The translations under genes were made by a program, and so were the position numbers. 64,000 bases of DNA from contig CAZWTD010000002.1 in the NCBI GenBank assembly GCA_964637345.1, forward strand, positions 17,221 to 81,220, read 5' to 3'. Shown one piece after another: positions 40,595-49,453 of the stretch. Numbering within the stretch: the stretch's first letter is position 1; each line of letters opens with the position of its first letter. Below the pieces are notes generated by a model. That model did no database searches. It saw nothing but the letters and a program-made list of their open reading frames with translations, and was not told the DNA's origin. Origin of the DNA: CAZWTD01 sp964637345 (GTDB lineage Bacteria > Patescibacteriota > Patescibacteriia > HK-STAS-PATE-3).

Positions 40595-41908
40595 ATGAAA
40601 ACACCACAAAGCCGCGCTGCACGCCGGCCGGCCGTTCGATCGACTCGGAGCAGAATAACGAAGTCGAGAATGGCCGAGCTCCCAAGTCCGCCTCGCGAAT
40701 TAGCTCTTCCTCCGCCGAAGCGTTGGAAGGCGCTCTGGCGGCCCCTTGCTGTTGTTTTGATTATCGCCCTCGCTATTGCCGGTGCGCTCCTTTTTGGCGC
40801 TCCAAATTTGTTACGTAAGGGGAGTACTCAACTGAATACGAATACTACAGAAAAGCAGGCAGCGGATACGAGTCTCGTCGCGCAGATTCGGTATGAGTAT
40901 GAATGGAAAGGGGAGTCGCTTTCATCAGAAGCGGGCGATCAGCAGGTTGCGTCAACCCCGAAGGCTGTTGTGAGCGAGGGCGATGTTCGGCGGGTGAGCG
41001 CAGCCCTTGGGCTCGGCGAGGAAATTCGAACATCGGAGTACGATGCCGGGGTTATGGCCTTTGAAGCAGGCGCCGTAATGCCGAACGAGCCGCTTGATGC
41101 AACGACCGATTCCGTTTACTCGGACCCAAACGCCTATCAATTAACCGCCTATTCAAATCAGTCGCATTACTGGTACTCGCTTCTCTCGAGCGGGACCTGG
41201 ATGCAGGATCATGCCGCTCCGCTCCCTGATGAAGCTGAAGCGAAAACACTAGCCGAAGCTTTTTTCCGGGATCGAAATCTGTTGCCGAGCGATGCGGGCG
41301 GGCCTTACGTCCGGAGCGCGCAAGAACTACTCGCGTCGATTAGTGCAGAAACTGCCTCAGCGCCCGCTTTTGTCTCTGTCTATTTTACTCGACTCATTGA
41401 CGGGCGCGAAGTTGTAGACGAATCCGGTACGCCACTCCCGTACCTGACCTTAGATATCGGCGGTGATCGCAAGATTCTCTCCGCCTCCGGTCCTTTCCAG
41501 ATTAACCCGTCGCTTGAGTTTTCGACTGCACCCGGTCGCTCATCGCAAGCGGCTTGGGACGGTGTTTCGGGAAACGAGTGGGGACCAGGCCGCTATTCCG
41601 GAACCGGAGATGCAACAGCTGCGCCGGTCGCGATATCGATGGATACGCTGACTCTTGCGATGCTGGCTGTTCCCGGGTCTACGGCTGATGAACGGGAGTA
41701 TTTTGAAGCGGTCTACGTTTTTGGCGGAACATTAGCCGCGTCTGACGGAAGCGACTCCTACGCCTTCCATATCGTCGCGCCTGCGGTGACCGACGGTCAG
41801 TATGAAGCTTATTTGAAAGATCAAGATGCCACCACGACCGAGCCGATCGGTAGTTCGGAAAGCTCGTCAACCGAAGACGATTCCGACACCACCGTCGAGC
41901 CTTACTAG
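40595..41908 (+). CDS. Membrane-anchored extracytoplasmic protein
   Basis: A 437-residue protein with a basic N-terminus, one membrane helix (about residues 48-68, LAVVLIIALAIAGALLFGA) and a large outer region. The outer part has no recognised domain; it is rich in Ala, Ser and acidic residues and ends in a Ser/Thr/Asp tail. Some segments (ISAETASAPAFVSVYFTRLI, GTPLPYLTLDIGGDRKILS) recall anti-sigma or YycH-type membrane regulators, but this is only an impression. It overlaps the next gene by 83 bases. Confidence 0.65.
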   Translation: MKTPQSRAARRPAVRSTRSRITKSRMAELPSPPRELALPPPKRWKALWRPLAVVLIIALAIAGALLFGAPNLLRKGSTQLNTNTTEKQAADTSLVAQIRYEYEWKGESLSSEAGDQQVASTPKAVVSEGDVRRVSAALGLGEEIRTSEYDAGVMAFEAGAVMPNEPLDATTDSVYSDPNAYQLTAYSNQSHYWYSLLSSGTWMQDHAAPLPDEAEAKTLAEAFFRDRNLLPSDAGGPYVRSAQELLASISAETASAPAFVSVYFTRLIDGREVVDESGTPLPYLTLDIGGDRKILSASGPFQINPSLEFSTAPGRSSQAAWDGVSGNEWGPGRYSGTGDATAAPVAISMDTLTLAMLAVPGSTADEREYFEAVYVFGGTLAASDGSDSYAFHIVAPAVTDGQYEAYLKDQDATTTEPIGSSESSSTEDDSDTTVEPY

Positions 41909-42467
41909 CTCATCACCCGAGTCAGCCCCGAAGAAGAAGGATTCGGCGCGCTGGGTTTACCTTATCCTCGGCGGCTTGCTTTGCGCAGCCTTCGGACTTG
42001 CTGCCTGGTCCTTTATCCCAGGGAGCGTGCCGGAGTCCGGACTTCATTATCCGGCAGCTTTTCAGGTTGTTGTCGGCGATCGCGTTGTTGATTTTTCTTC
42101 GAGTCGGTATATGCATACCGAAGCCTGCCTCGAGACAAGTGAGGCTGAAACACCAACAGCACCCGAAGAGCAAATCGAAAAAGCTTTCCTCGTTGGGGGA
42201 GTGGGAGATATTGTGCATGTCCGGCGAGAAGGAGCGATCTGGCAAGACTTGTTTACGAATCTTCAGTATGAATTTCCCTCCCCGGTTATCGGTTTTGTGA
42301 ACGGGGAGCGCGTTGATCGCATCCTCGAAATGCCGATTGAGGCGTATCAGCGCGTGGTATTCGTGAGCGGATCGTATTCCGATCTTGAAGGAAAAGCTCA
42401 AGACCTTCCGTCGCTCGATGCAATGAAGAGGGCGGTTCGGGATTCGGAGACGTGCGAAAGCAGCTGA
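41826..42467 (+). CDS. Membrane-anchored hypothetical protein
   Basis: A 213-residue protein with a Pro/Ser-rich basic start, a membrane helix (WVYLILGGLLCAAFGLAAW, about residues 43-61) and an outer domain containing two to three cysteines (EACLETSE and TCESS). It overlaps the preceding gene by 83 bases in another frame; no later start codon was seen before the membrane helix, so the ATG at 41826 is kept. It probably works with the gene before it, as both are anchored outside and lie in one transcript. Confidence 0.62.
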   Translation: MPPRPSRSVVRKARQPKTIPTPPSSLTSSSPESAPKKKDSARWVYLILGGLLCAAFGLAAWSFIPGSVPESGLHYPAAFQVVVGDRVVDFSSSRYMHTEACLETSEAETPTAPEEQIEKAFLVGGVGDIVHVRREGAIWQDLFTNLQYEFPSPVIGFVNGERVDRILEMPIEAYQRVVFVSGSYSDLEGKAQDLPSLDAMKRAVRDSETCESS

Positions 42468-42549
42468 GATGAGCTTGAATAAACCCAAGGCTTGTTCGGT
42501 ATGAGCTTTTTTTATATACTATCAGCTCACTGTCAATTTTCATTCATGT

Positions 42550-43467
42550 ATGGCTGATATTATTGAAGTAAAGGATCTAACGAAGCGCTACGGGGACTTT
42601 ACCGCGGTTGACGGTATCTCCTTTTCTGTTCGTACCGGAGAAACGTTCGGTATCCTCGGTCCGAACGGGGCCGGGAAGACGACCACGCTGGAAATGCTCG
42701 AAGGCCTGAAAAGCATTAGCTCCGGACAAGCAACGCTTGATGGTCACAACGTTCAACGTGAGGCCCGCTTAGTAAAATCGCTTATTGGCGTTCAGCTCCA
42801 GGCTTCGTCCTTCTTCGATGGATTAAACCTTAAGGAGCTGCTCGAAACTTTCGGTTCGCTTTATGGGCGGAAGGTTGATGCGATGGCGCTTCTTCGAGAC
42901 GTTCAACTTGAGGAAAAAGCGAAAAATCTTGTCCGTGAACTCTCGGGCGGCCAAAAGCAGCGCCTCTCGATCGCCGTCGCGCTGGTGAATGATCCGAAGG
43001 TGCTCTTCCTTGATGAACCGACGACCGGCCTAGACCCGCAGGCTCGCCGAAATCTCTGGGACCTCATTACGGAGATCAAAGGACGAGGCAAGACGATTGT
43101 CCTGACAACCCATTACATGGAAGAGGCGGAAGTGCTTTGCGACCGAATTGCAATCATGGATCACGCAAAGATCATCGCACTTGATACGCCGCTCAAGCTT
43201 CTCAAGCAAGCGGACGTCGATTCAACGATTGAGTTCCATTTCGATGGAGCGTGTACCGAGGATCGGCTTAAAGCGCTTCCCGGCGTAACCGAAGCGAAGC
43301 AAGAAGACCACTCCTTCCGCGTCCTAACTCGGGATCCGGAGCAAGCGCTCCCTGCGCTCTTCGCCTACGAAAAGGAAGTCGGCTTCACGTTGTCCAACCT
43401 TCAGCTTCGTCAGGCAACGCTCGAAGACGTGTTCCTGAAGTTCACCGGCCGAAGCCTCCGCGACTAA
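42550..43467 (+). CDS. ABC transporter ATP-binding protein (exporter 1)
   Basis: A 305-residue ABC ATPase of the CcmA/DrrA exporter type. Walker A GPNGAGKTTTLEML, signature LSGGQKQRLS, Walker B LFLDEPTTGLDP and the H-loop TTHYMEEAE are intact. A C-terminal extension of about 80 residues is usual for this group. The permease gene follows after 10 bases. TATACT (42525-42530) 19 bases before the ATG is the probable -10. Substrate unknown. Confidence 0.92.
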   Translation: MADIIEVKDLTKRYGDFTAVDGISFSVRTGETFGILGPNGAGKTTTLEMLEGLKSISSGQATLDGHNVQREARLVKSLIGVQLQASSFFDGLNLKELLETFGSLYGRKVDAMALLRDVQLEEKAKNLVRELSGGQKQRLSIAVALVNDPKVLFLDEPTTGLDPQARRNLWDLITEIKGRGKTIVLTTHYMEEAEVLCDRIAIMDHAKIIALDTPLKLLKQADVDSTIEFHFDGACTEDRLKALPGVTEAKQEDHSFRVLTRDPEQALPALFAYEKEVGFTLSNLQLRQATLEDVFLKFTGRSLRD

Positions 43468-43477
43468 CCTTACGACC

Positions 43478-44596
43478 ATGACGCAACGGATTCATACCAT
43501 CCCAAAACTCACCCTCGGCGCATTGAAGATGTTTATCCGGAATAAGCAGTCGCTCTTCTTTACGCTCTTCATGCCCTTTATCATCATGACGATTTTCGGC
43601 TTAATCGGCTTTGATAAGCCGATGAAGATCGATATCGGGGTTGTGACGAACTCACCGACGGCCGAAACGACGGAATTCGTCGAACAGCTTAAGGCGATCG
43701 AGGCCTTTGTCGTTCATACGGGAGCGATTGACGATGAGCGTACCGCGTTGGAGAAAGGCGATCGAACAGTCGTTCTCCAGGTTCCCGATGCCTTGATGCC
43801 AAACCGATCGGGGCAGCCCGGCGCGCTAACTCCCCAGACGCTGACGGTTTTCACGAATGACCAGCAGCCGCAGCAAGTTCAGACTGCGCTAACGATTCTC
43901 AATCAGATTCTCGATAAGACGACCTTGGCCGCGGTTCAGGCTCCGACTTTGTTCACGATTGCTACGGAGAGTATTAGCACGCGGAATATCCGCTACATCG
44001 ACTTCCTCTTGCCGGGGATTGTCGGCATGTCGATTATGCAGATGGCGGTGTTTTCGGTCGCTTTCGTGTTCGCCGACTATAAAGAGAAGGGGATTCTGAA
44101 GCGGCTTGTCGCAACCCCGATGAAGCCCTTTCAGTTCGTGACCGCGAATGTGATTACCCGGCTTCTCGTCGCGATTCTTCAGACTGCGGTTCTGATTGCG
44201 CTCGGCGTCCTCCTCTATAAGTCGACGGTCGTTGGATCCTACTGGCTCATCCTCCTCATTTCGATTCTTGGCGGAACGATGTTCTTGGGGCTCGGATTTA
44301 CGATCTCCGGACTTGCGAAAACGGTTGAGGCGGTTCCGGCGATTGCCAACCTCATTGTCTTCCCGATGCTCTTCCTCGGCGGAACCTTTTTCCCGCTGAC
44401 GAGCATGCCGGATTGGCTTCAGCATGTCGTGACCTTCCTGCCGCTCCAGTATTTCACTGACGCCTTGCGTCAGGTTATGACGCAGGGAGCCGGGATCGGC
44501 GCGATTGCGCACGATCTCTATTGGATGATCGGCTGGTCGGTTGTTATGGTTGTTCTCGCGAATTTCACCTTTAGTCTCGAGGAGAAGCGCGTCTAA
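43478..44596 (+). CDS. ABC-2 type permease (exporter 1)
   Basis: A 372-residue ABC-2 permease: one N-terminal membrane helix, a large outer loop of about 150 residues (VVTNSPTAETTEFVEQL), then five helices with the typical FLGGTFFPLTSMPDWLQ motif. It pairs with the ATPase encoded just upstream to form a drug/lipid-type exporter. Confidence 0.9.
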   Translation: MTQRIHTIPKLTLGALKMFIRNKQSLFFTLFMPFIIMTIFGLIGFDKPMKIDIGVVTNSPTAETTEFVEQLKAIEAFVVHTGAIDDERTALEKGDRTVVLQVPDALMPNRSGQPGALTPQTLTVFTNDQQPQQVQTALTILNQILDKTTLAAVQAPTLFTIATESISTRNIRYIDFLLPGIVGMSIMQMAVFSVAFVFADYKEKGILKRLVATPMKPFQFVTANVITRLLVAILQTAVLIALGVLLYKSTVVGSYWLILLISILGGTMFLGLGFTISGLAKTVEAVPAIANLIVFPMLFLGGTFFPLTSMPDWLQHVVTFLPLQYFTDALRQVMTQGAGIGAIAHDLYWMIGWSVVMVVLANFTFSLEEKRV

Positions 44597-44630
44597 CTAT
44601 TTGAAGTTTTATTCTTCACGCTCAACGCGT

Positions 44631-44864
44631 ATGACCGAAGAATTCCGCGTCAACGGCGAACAGCTCGTTGCCAAAGTGAAGGAGATTATCCACGAAGGAA
44701 ACGTTCGTCGGATTATCCTAAAGCAGGACGACAAGACTCTACTCGAAATTCCGGTTACCTGGGCGGCGGTTGGGGCGATTCTCGCGCCGGTTCTCGCTGC
44801 GGTCGGAGCGCTCGCTGCGCTCGTGACAGAGTGCACAATCGTGGTCGAGAAGCGTGATGAATGA
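44631..44864 (+). CDS. DUF4342-like small membrane protein
   Basis: A 77-residue protein. The N-terminal half (EEFRVNGEQLVAKVKEIIHE and VRRIILKQDDKTLLEIPVT) and the hydrophobic C-terminal half (AAVGAILAPVLAAVGALAAL) match DUF4342-type proteins, which link a small soluble segment to a membrane helix. Function unknown. It overlaps the next gene by 11 bases. Confidence 0.75.
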   Translation: MTEEFRVNGEQLVAKVKEIIHEGNVRRIILKQDDKTLLEIPVTWAAVGAILAPVLAAVGALAALVTECTIVVEKRDE

Positions 44865-45201
44865 ACTCACAAGCAAGCGCTGCGTGCCGTGTGAAGGCGG
44901 GATTCCGCCGGCAACCGATGAGGAAATTGCCCGGCTCCTCCCCCAAGTTTCGGGGTGGGAGGTGCGCGAACTTGAGATCAATACGGTCCGAATGAAGTCG
45001 CTCCAGAAGCGAATGACCTTCAAAGACTTTCGATCCGCGATGGCGTTCTTGAGAAAAGTTGAAGACCTAGCTGAACAGGAAGGGCATCATCCGGACTTTT
45101 GCGTTCACTACAACAAGGTTGATTTCACGCTCTACACTCATGCGATCAGAGGATTGCATGAAAATGACTTCATCCTCGCGGCGAAGATAAATTCATTGTA
45201 G
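44854..45201 (+). CDS. Pterin-4a-carbinolamine dehydratase-like protein
   Basis: A 115-residue protein of the PCD/DCoH family: GGIPPATDEEIARLLPQVSGW start, FKDFRSAMAFLRKVEDLAE, and the active-site motif EGHHPDFCVHYNKVDFTLYTH. In other bacteria it dehydrates a pterin carbinolamine; some members act as coactivators. In a genome with little pterin metabolism another role is possible. Starts at 44854 or 44857 are equally likely. Confidence 0.9.
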   Translation: MMNELTSKRCVPCEGGIPPATDEEIARLLPQVSGWEVRELEINTVRMKSLQKRMTFKDFRSAMAFLRKVEDLAEQEGHHPDFCVHYNKVDFTLYTHAIRGLHENDFILAAKINSL

Positions 45202-45287
45202 GAATTAACTCAGGGACTGATTTGTAGTTCTGAAAATAAACGCCTTTGTCTGGGAGGATCTTTTTGTTATTTGTTCTAACGATAGGG

Positions 45288-45316
45288 TTGACAATCTCCA
45301 AGCTTTAAAGTATGTT
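45288..45316 (+). promoter_or_regulatory. Promoter of the HExxH protein gene
   Basis: TTGACA (45288-45293), 17 bases, TATGTT (45311-45316). It gives a leader of about 50 bases with a GGGAGGG Shine-Dalgarno before the ATG at 45372. The 170-base gap upstream holds nothing else I can identify. Confidence 0.65.
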
Positions 45317-45371
45317 TTCCTGTCGCCCAAAGTGGGTGTCAAGGAATCCGTCGAACCTGCTGGGAGGGAAA

Positions 45372-46073
45372 ATGGGACGGAAGAAGTCGCGGAGAAAGGG
45401 CAGTTTCAGAAAAGCGAGCTTCGTGATCGCGCTTTTCTGCGCCATGCTCACCTTCGGGATTGTGTTCAATACCACATCGAGGCGGTCCGTTCCGCCCGGT
45501 TCATTACAACCTCACCCTGAGTTTCCTGACTCGCTCCACGAAGCGCTGCTCGATCTCATTGAGCACCACCCCGATCCTCTCGTTTCAGACACGACGTATG
45601 CGCTCTACCGGGCAGGTCGTCTTTCGATCGGCCTTGAAAGTATTGGCAACTCTACTGAAATGGGACGTTTGCAGTTGTATCAAACCCCCCGGGGAAGCGT
45701 TTTGGGGCTAGTAGTCAATGCCGCGTTTCTCTCTTCTCCGAAGGCGAGCACCTGCAATAAACAGGCCAATATCCTACACGAGTGCGTTCACGTCCGGCAA
45801 TTTCTTAAGGGAAGAATAAGCGCAGGCATGCTGAGTGGCCTTGCTCACGGAGAAGATGAGCTTCGCCAATGGTACGAGAGCGAGGTAGAGGCCCATCAAA
45901 TCGCAGCTGAGTTTATGATTCGGAACGGCTGCGCCTCTGAGCACGTTACCGCTCAAGCTTTTGCTAACGGTGGGCGCGATTCATTGCGTCTAGCTGTGGC
46001 CAGAGTTTACTGTAACCCCGATGTCGTATCGCCAGAGGCATATGACATAATCTGGGATCAGGCGAGTAGGTGA
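45372..46073 (+). CDS. Membrane-anchored HExxH (putative metallopeptidase) protein
   Basis: A 233-residue protein. After a basic start comes a membrane helix (residues 16-31, ASFVIALFCAMLTFGIVF). The outer part contains ILHECVHVRQF (about residue 139), an HExxH zinc motif, and 35 residues later SEVEAHQIAAEF, where a glutamate could be the third ligand. The pattern suggests a secreted metallopeptidase of unknown family. The start at 45372 is set by the Shine-Dalgarno; the frame upstream to 45312 begins at the -10 region and is rejected. Confidence 0.7.
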   Translation: MGRKKSRRKGSFRKASFVIALFCAMLTFGIVFNTTSRRSVPPGSLQPHPEFPDSLHEALLDLIEHHPDPLVSDTTYALYRAGRLSIGLESIGNSTEMGRLQLYQTPRGSVLGLVVNAAFLSSPKASTCNKQANILHECVHVRQFLKGRISAGMLSGLAHGEDELRQWYESEVEAHQIAAEFMIRNGCASEHVTAQAFANGGRDSLRLAVARVYCNPDVVSPEAYDIIWDQASR

Positions 46074-46107
46074 TGTTCTTTTTTCAAGCTTCGAAAAAGG
46101 CGAAGCG

Positions 46108-46130
46108 GCCCGCGAATTATCCACGCGGGC
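46108..46130 (+). terminator. Intrinsic terminator
   Basis: GCCCGCG (46108-46114) pairs with CGCGGGC (46124-46130), followed by TTTTTATTATT; a typical rho-independent terminator after the HExxH gene. Confidence 0.9.
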
Positions 46131-46267
46131 TTTTTATTATTTAAGATGCTCAGCCCAGCGGACTTCGCCTAGTAGAGCGGCGCCTCATTCGAAACCCCGA
46201 GGCCGGTTTTCGTCCCATCGCAGCGCGTGCTATACTGTTCCTCAATTCATCAGTAAGGAGTTTCCCT

Positions 46268-46774
46268 ATGAGTAAAACCATTCTCATACTTACCATTCTC
46301 TTCGTTGTCGCTGTAGTCCTCGGTGGCCTCATCTTCGCCCTGAACCAGGGAAGCTCGTCCACGAATGAAAACACGAATACGTCGACGAACACCGCAAATC
46401 AAAATGCAAGAGTCGGGAACACGAACACCCGAACGAACAGCTCAGCGCAGAATAGCAACACCTCGTCAGCCAATAGCAATACGAATGCCAGCGCGACGAC
46501 CGAGATTTCCATCACAGATGAGGGGTTTTCTCCAGAGTCGCTGACCGTGAACGCTGGGCAACGAGTCACCTGGACGAATACTGACAACATTGTGCATTAT
46601 GTTGCCCCGAACGACCACCCGAGCCATCAGCGCTACGCCGGTGTTTGGGATGATGACGGATCGGGACGCATCAGCCCAGGGGAAACCTATTCGATCACGA
46701 TTTCAACGCCGGGGACCTATCGCTATCACGACCATCTGGATTCGAGCGTGATCGGAACCTTGATTGTCGAATAA
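46268..46774 (+). CDS. Cupredoxin-like secreted protein lacking the copper cysteine
   Basis: A 168-residue protein with an N-terminal membrane helix (residues 5-25), a long Asn/Thr/Ser linker (about residues 29-78) and a C-terminal domain of about 90 residues with the cupredoxin pattern (ITDEGFSPESLTVNAGQRVTW, NIVHYVAPN, GTYRYHDHLDSSVIGTLIVE). The histidines are kept, but the position of the copper-binding cysteine is not cysteine. It may bind copper differently or not at all. TATACT near 46229 and an AAGGAG before the ATG give its expression signals. Confidence 0.82.
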   Translation: MSKTILILTILFVVAVVLGGLIFALNQGSSSTNENTNTSTNTANQNARVGNTNTRTNSSAQNSNTSSANSNTNASATTEISITDEGFSPESLTVNAGQRVTWTNTDNIVHYVAPNDHPSHQRYAGVWDDDGSGRISPGETYSITISTPGTYRYHDHLDSSVIGTLIVE

Positions 46775-46784
46775 CGCAAAGAAG

Positions 46785-46814
46785 AAAAACTCGGTCCAGA
46801 CTGGCCGAGTTTTT
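46785..46814. terminator. Intrinsic terminator
   Basis: A 10-bp stem AAAAACTCGG (46785-46794) with CCGAGTTTTT (46805-46814); the T-run is inside the 3' arm. It ends the cupredoxin transcript. Confidence 0.85.
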
Positions 46815-46846
46815 CGTTCGCGCGCCTCGTGCTAAAGTACTAGAGT

Positions 46847-47944
46847 ATGTCGTCGCGGTTTATTGCCAGCCTCGGTCTTTGCAGCCTCCTCTTCGTTGGA
46901 GGTCTGCTGGCTATTCATCTCGGCGTTGAGGTAATTGCGACGAAAGCCCCGGAGCCGCCGCCGCTTTTGCGCGACCCCCACCCCGAAGAAGCCGAACTCG
47001 AAGTTCCTGAGCCAAGCGCGTTAACCTTTGCGGCGGCCGGCGATATTATGCTCGCCCGGACGGTTGATACGAAGATGGAGCAGAAGGGGATGGCCTATCC
47101 TTTTGAGAAGATGCGGGACTATCTCGATTCAGTGGATTTCGCGTTCGCCAACCTCGAATGCCCGATCGTCGAAGGCCGCGACGTTGAAGCGAATGAGATG
47201 GTTTTCCGGGCTGATCCCGGGGTTGAGGCGGAATTGGCACGCGCAGGATTCAGCGTTGTTTCGCTCGCGAATAATCATAGTCCGAACTTTGGCGCGGCAG
47301 GGCTCCGGAGCACTTTTGCTCTTCTCGATCAGGCGCGGATCGCCTACGCCGGCGCCGGCGAGGACGCGAGCTCCGCACGCCAGCCCGTTCTTCTCGAACA
47401 AAAGGGAATACGACTGGCTTTTCTCGCCTACAACGATACGGACGTTGTTCCGGATTCCTATGCCGCCGGAGCTGATCGCCCCGGAACCGTGTTCATGGAC
47501 ATTGAACCGATGCGTCAGGACGTCGCGTCCGCGAGCGAGCTCGCCGATCTCGTGATTGTTTCGATGCACTCGGGTACTGAATACGAATTTACGCCGAACC
47601 CGCGGCAGGAAGCTTTTGCCCGGGCCGCGATCGACGCCGGCGCCGAGCTCGTGATCGGCCACCATCCGCACGTTGTGCAAACGGTTGAGCGTTATCAGGG
47701 AAAGTACATTCTCTACAGCCTCGGGAATTTTATCTTCGACCAGATGTGGTCGCGCGAAACCCGCGAGGGAATGGTCGCCTCCATTACGCTTACGGCCGAA
47801 GGAGTGCAAGACATTCACTTTCAGCCAGTGGTCATTGACGACTATGCGCAGCCAAGGCCGGCGACAACGGTCGAAGCCGCGCCGATTCTGGATCGCCTCG
47901 CGATTGAGCTTGAGAGTGATGGTTCGCTAACGGAAACCCAATGA
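46847..47944 (+). CDS. CapA-family protein (poly-gamma-glutamate synthesis type)
   Basis: A 365-residue protein with an N-terminal membrane helix (residues 6-28) and a CapA/calcineurin-like phosphoesterase domain: AAGDIMLARTVD, FANLECPIV, SLANNHSPNFG, HSGTEYEFTPNPRQ, IGHHPHVVQTVE and SLGNFIFDQ. CapA proteins take part in exopolymer synthesis or turnover. TAAAGT at 46833-46838 lies 8 bases before the ATG, so the mRNA may be leaderless. Stop and rdgB start overlap by 4 bases. Confidence 0.9.
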   Translation: MSSRFIASLGLCSLLFVGGLLAIHLGVEVIATKAPEPPPLLRDPHPEEAELEVPEPSALTFAAAGDIMLARTVDTKMEQKGMAYPFEKMRDYLDSVDFAFANLECPIVEGRDVEANEMVFRADPGVEAELARAGFSVVSLANNHSPNFGAAGLRSTFALLDQARIAYAGAGEDASSARQPVLLEQKGIRLAFLAYNDTDVVPDSYAAGADRPGTVFMDIEPMRQDVASASELADLVIVSMHSGTEYEFTPNPRQEAFARAAIDAGAELVIGHHPHVVQTVERYQGKYILYSLGNFIFDQMWSRETREGMVASITLTAEGVQDIHFQPVVIDDYAQPRPATTVEAAPILDRLAIELESDGSLTETQ

Positions 47945-48561
47945 CCCTTCTTTGTGCAACGCTGAACCCAGGCAAGCTTGTCGAAATTCGAACCCTGCTC
48001 GCGGATTGCGGCTGGACGATTGGATCAATGCTGGATCGCGGTTTGACGGAACAAGCGAGCGAAGACGCCTCGAGCTTTTCGGAAAATGCGCTTTTGAAAG
48101 CCCGCGCTTTGGCGGAGCAGACGAACGAGTGGGTCATCGCGGACGACAGCGGGATTTGCATCAACGGACTTCAGGATGAACCGGGGGTTCAGAGCGCGCG
48201 CTGGGCCGGGCCGGACGCGAGCGACGATGAACTCCTTGCGTTTGCGCTCAAGCAGGCAGAGTCTCTTTCGGATGAAAATCGCCAGGCTTCTTTTCATTGC
48301 GCGGCGGCGCTCGTTGCTCCCGACGGCCAGGAGTGGGTGTTTGAGGGGCGGGTCGACGGACGGATTCTCCGCGAGCCGCGGGGAGTTGCGAAGCCGAAGC
48401 TTGTCTACGATCGGATTTTCGTTCCGGACGGCGAGACGCGGACCTACGCCGAGATGGCTGAAGCGGATAAGGCGCTCATGAGCCATCGAGCCCAAGCGTT
48501 TCAGCGCGTTCGAACATTTTTACGCATACTCCGCGATGTTGAGGAAAACTCCGGCTCCTAA
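47941..48561 (+). CDS. rdgB: Non-canonical purine NTP pyrophosphatase (RdgB/HAM1)
   Basis: A 206-residue Ham1-fold protein. The start LLCATLNPGKLVEI corresponds to the SxNxxK loop, and VIADDSGICINGLQDEPGVQSAR and YAEMAEADKALMSHRAQAF are the standard motifs. It removes inosine and xanthosine triphosphates from the nucleotide pool. The ATG overlaps the capA stop. The 3' end overlaps the next gene by 26 bases. Confidence 0.9.
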   Translation: MTLLCATLNPGKLVEIRTLLADCGWTIGSMLDRGLTEQASEDASSFSENALLKARALAEQTNEWVIADDSGICINGLQDEPGVQSARWAGPDASDDELLAFALKQAESLSDENRQASFHCAAALVAPDGQEWVFEGRVDGRILREPRGVAKPKLVYDRIFVPDGETRTYAEMAEADKALMSHRAQAFQRVRTFLRILRDVEENSGS

Positions 48562-49417
48562 ATCACGGCTTCGTCTCTTCGCGTTTTTCTTCCTGGTTCT
48601 CGCGCTCGTTTTGCTTGCCTTGGCGTGGTTGTTTTCCCGGTCAGGAGACGAGCCTCAGAATGAGAACGAAGCGCCCGTCACCAATGAAGCTCCAGCGACG
48701 AACGCATCCCCCTCGGCGAATCGAGCCGTGAACACAAATTCCAGCACGGCGACGAATCAGACAAACGCATCTTCGAATACGAATACGGAAACGCCGAGTC
48801 AGGGCGAGGTCCCGGAGGAAATTTCACGGGTCTCAACGAATGATCGCGTTGTGGTATTCACCTTTGATGCTGGGAGCGGGAATACCTCGGTCAGCGATAT
48901 TCTCGACGCGCTTGAGGCGCAGCAGGTGACCGGAACTTTTTTCCTCACCGGGCGCTGGGCCGAACAGTTCCCCGAGGATGTGCGGGCGATCGCGGACGCG
49001 GGGCATGAAATCTACAATCACACGTATTCCCATCCGCATCTCCCGGATATGCTGACCGCGGATATCCAGTCAGAGCTTGAACGAACGAACACCTTAATAA
49101 AGAATTTAACCGGCAAATCAACGAAGCCCTACTTCCGTCCGCCCTACGGAGACCGGAACGACCATGTGCTCGAGGCAGCCTGGGCAGCCGGGTATCAATC
49201 GATTTTTTGGACGGTTGATGCGCTCGATTGGAAGGAAAGCGAGGGCGTAACCGCCGCGCAAGTCCGGGAACGGATATTGACCTCGCTTGAACCGGGAGCG
49301 ATCTACCTCATGCACGTCGGGGATACGATTACCGGAAGCATCCTCGACGGACTGATCGAAGAGGTGCGCGCCTCAGGCTACGAAATTCGTCCCCTCGGCC
49401 AGGCCCTTCGCGAATAG
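48536..49417 (+). CDS. Membrane-anchored NodB-type polysaccharide deacetylase
   Basis: A 293-residue protein: basic start, membrane helix (about residues 14-34), an Asn/Thr/Ala-rich linker, and a NodB domain with TFDAGSG (D-A metal site), HTYSHPHL (HxxxH), FRPPYGDRN and a late LMHVGDT motif. The TFDDG of the family reads TFDAG, which is frequent in this branch. It likely removes acetyl groups from peptidoglycan or a surface glycan. The start overlaps rdgB. Confidence 0.9.
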   Translation: MLRKTPAPKSRLRLFAFFFLVLALVLLALAWLFSRSGDEPQNENEAPVTNEAPATNASPSANRAVNTNSSTATNQTNASSNTNTETPSQGEVPEEISRVSTNDRVVVFTFDAGSGNTSVSDILDALEAQQVTGTFFLTGRWAEQFPEDVRAIADAGHEIYNHTYSHPHLPDMLTADIQSELERTNTLIKNLTGKSTKPYFRPPYGDRNDHVLEAAWAAGYQSIFWTVDALDWKESEGVTAAQVRERILTSLEPGAIYLMHVGDTITGSILDGLIEEVRASGYEIRPLGQALRE

Positions 49418-49421
49418 GGAA

Positions 49422-49448
49422 GCCCGCCAGCAGGGAATGCTAGCGGGC
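49422..49448. terminator. Bidirectional intrinsic terminator
   Basis: GCCCGC (49422-49427) pairs with GCGGGC (49443-49448) with four further inner pairs; it lies between converging genes. Confidence 0.7.
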
Positions 49449-49453
49449 GGGGA

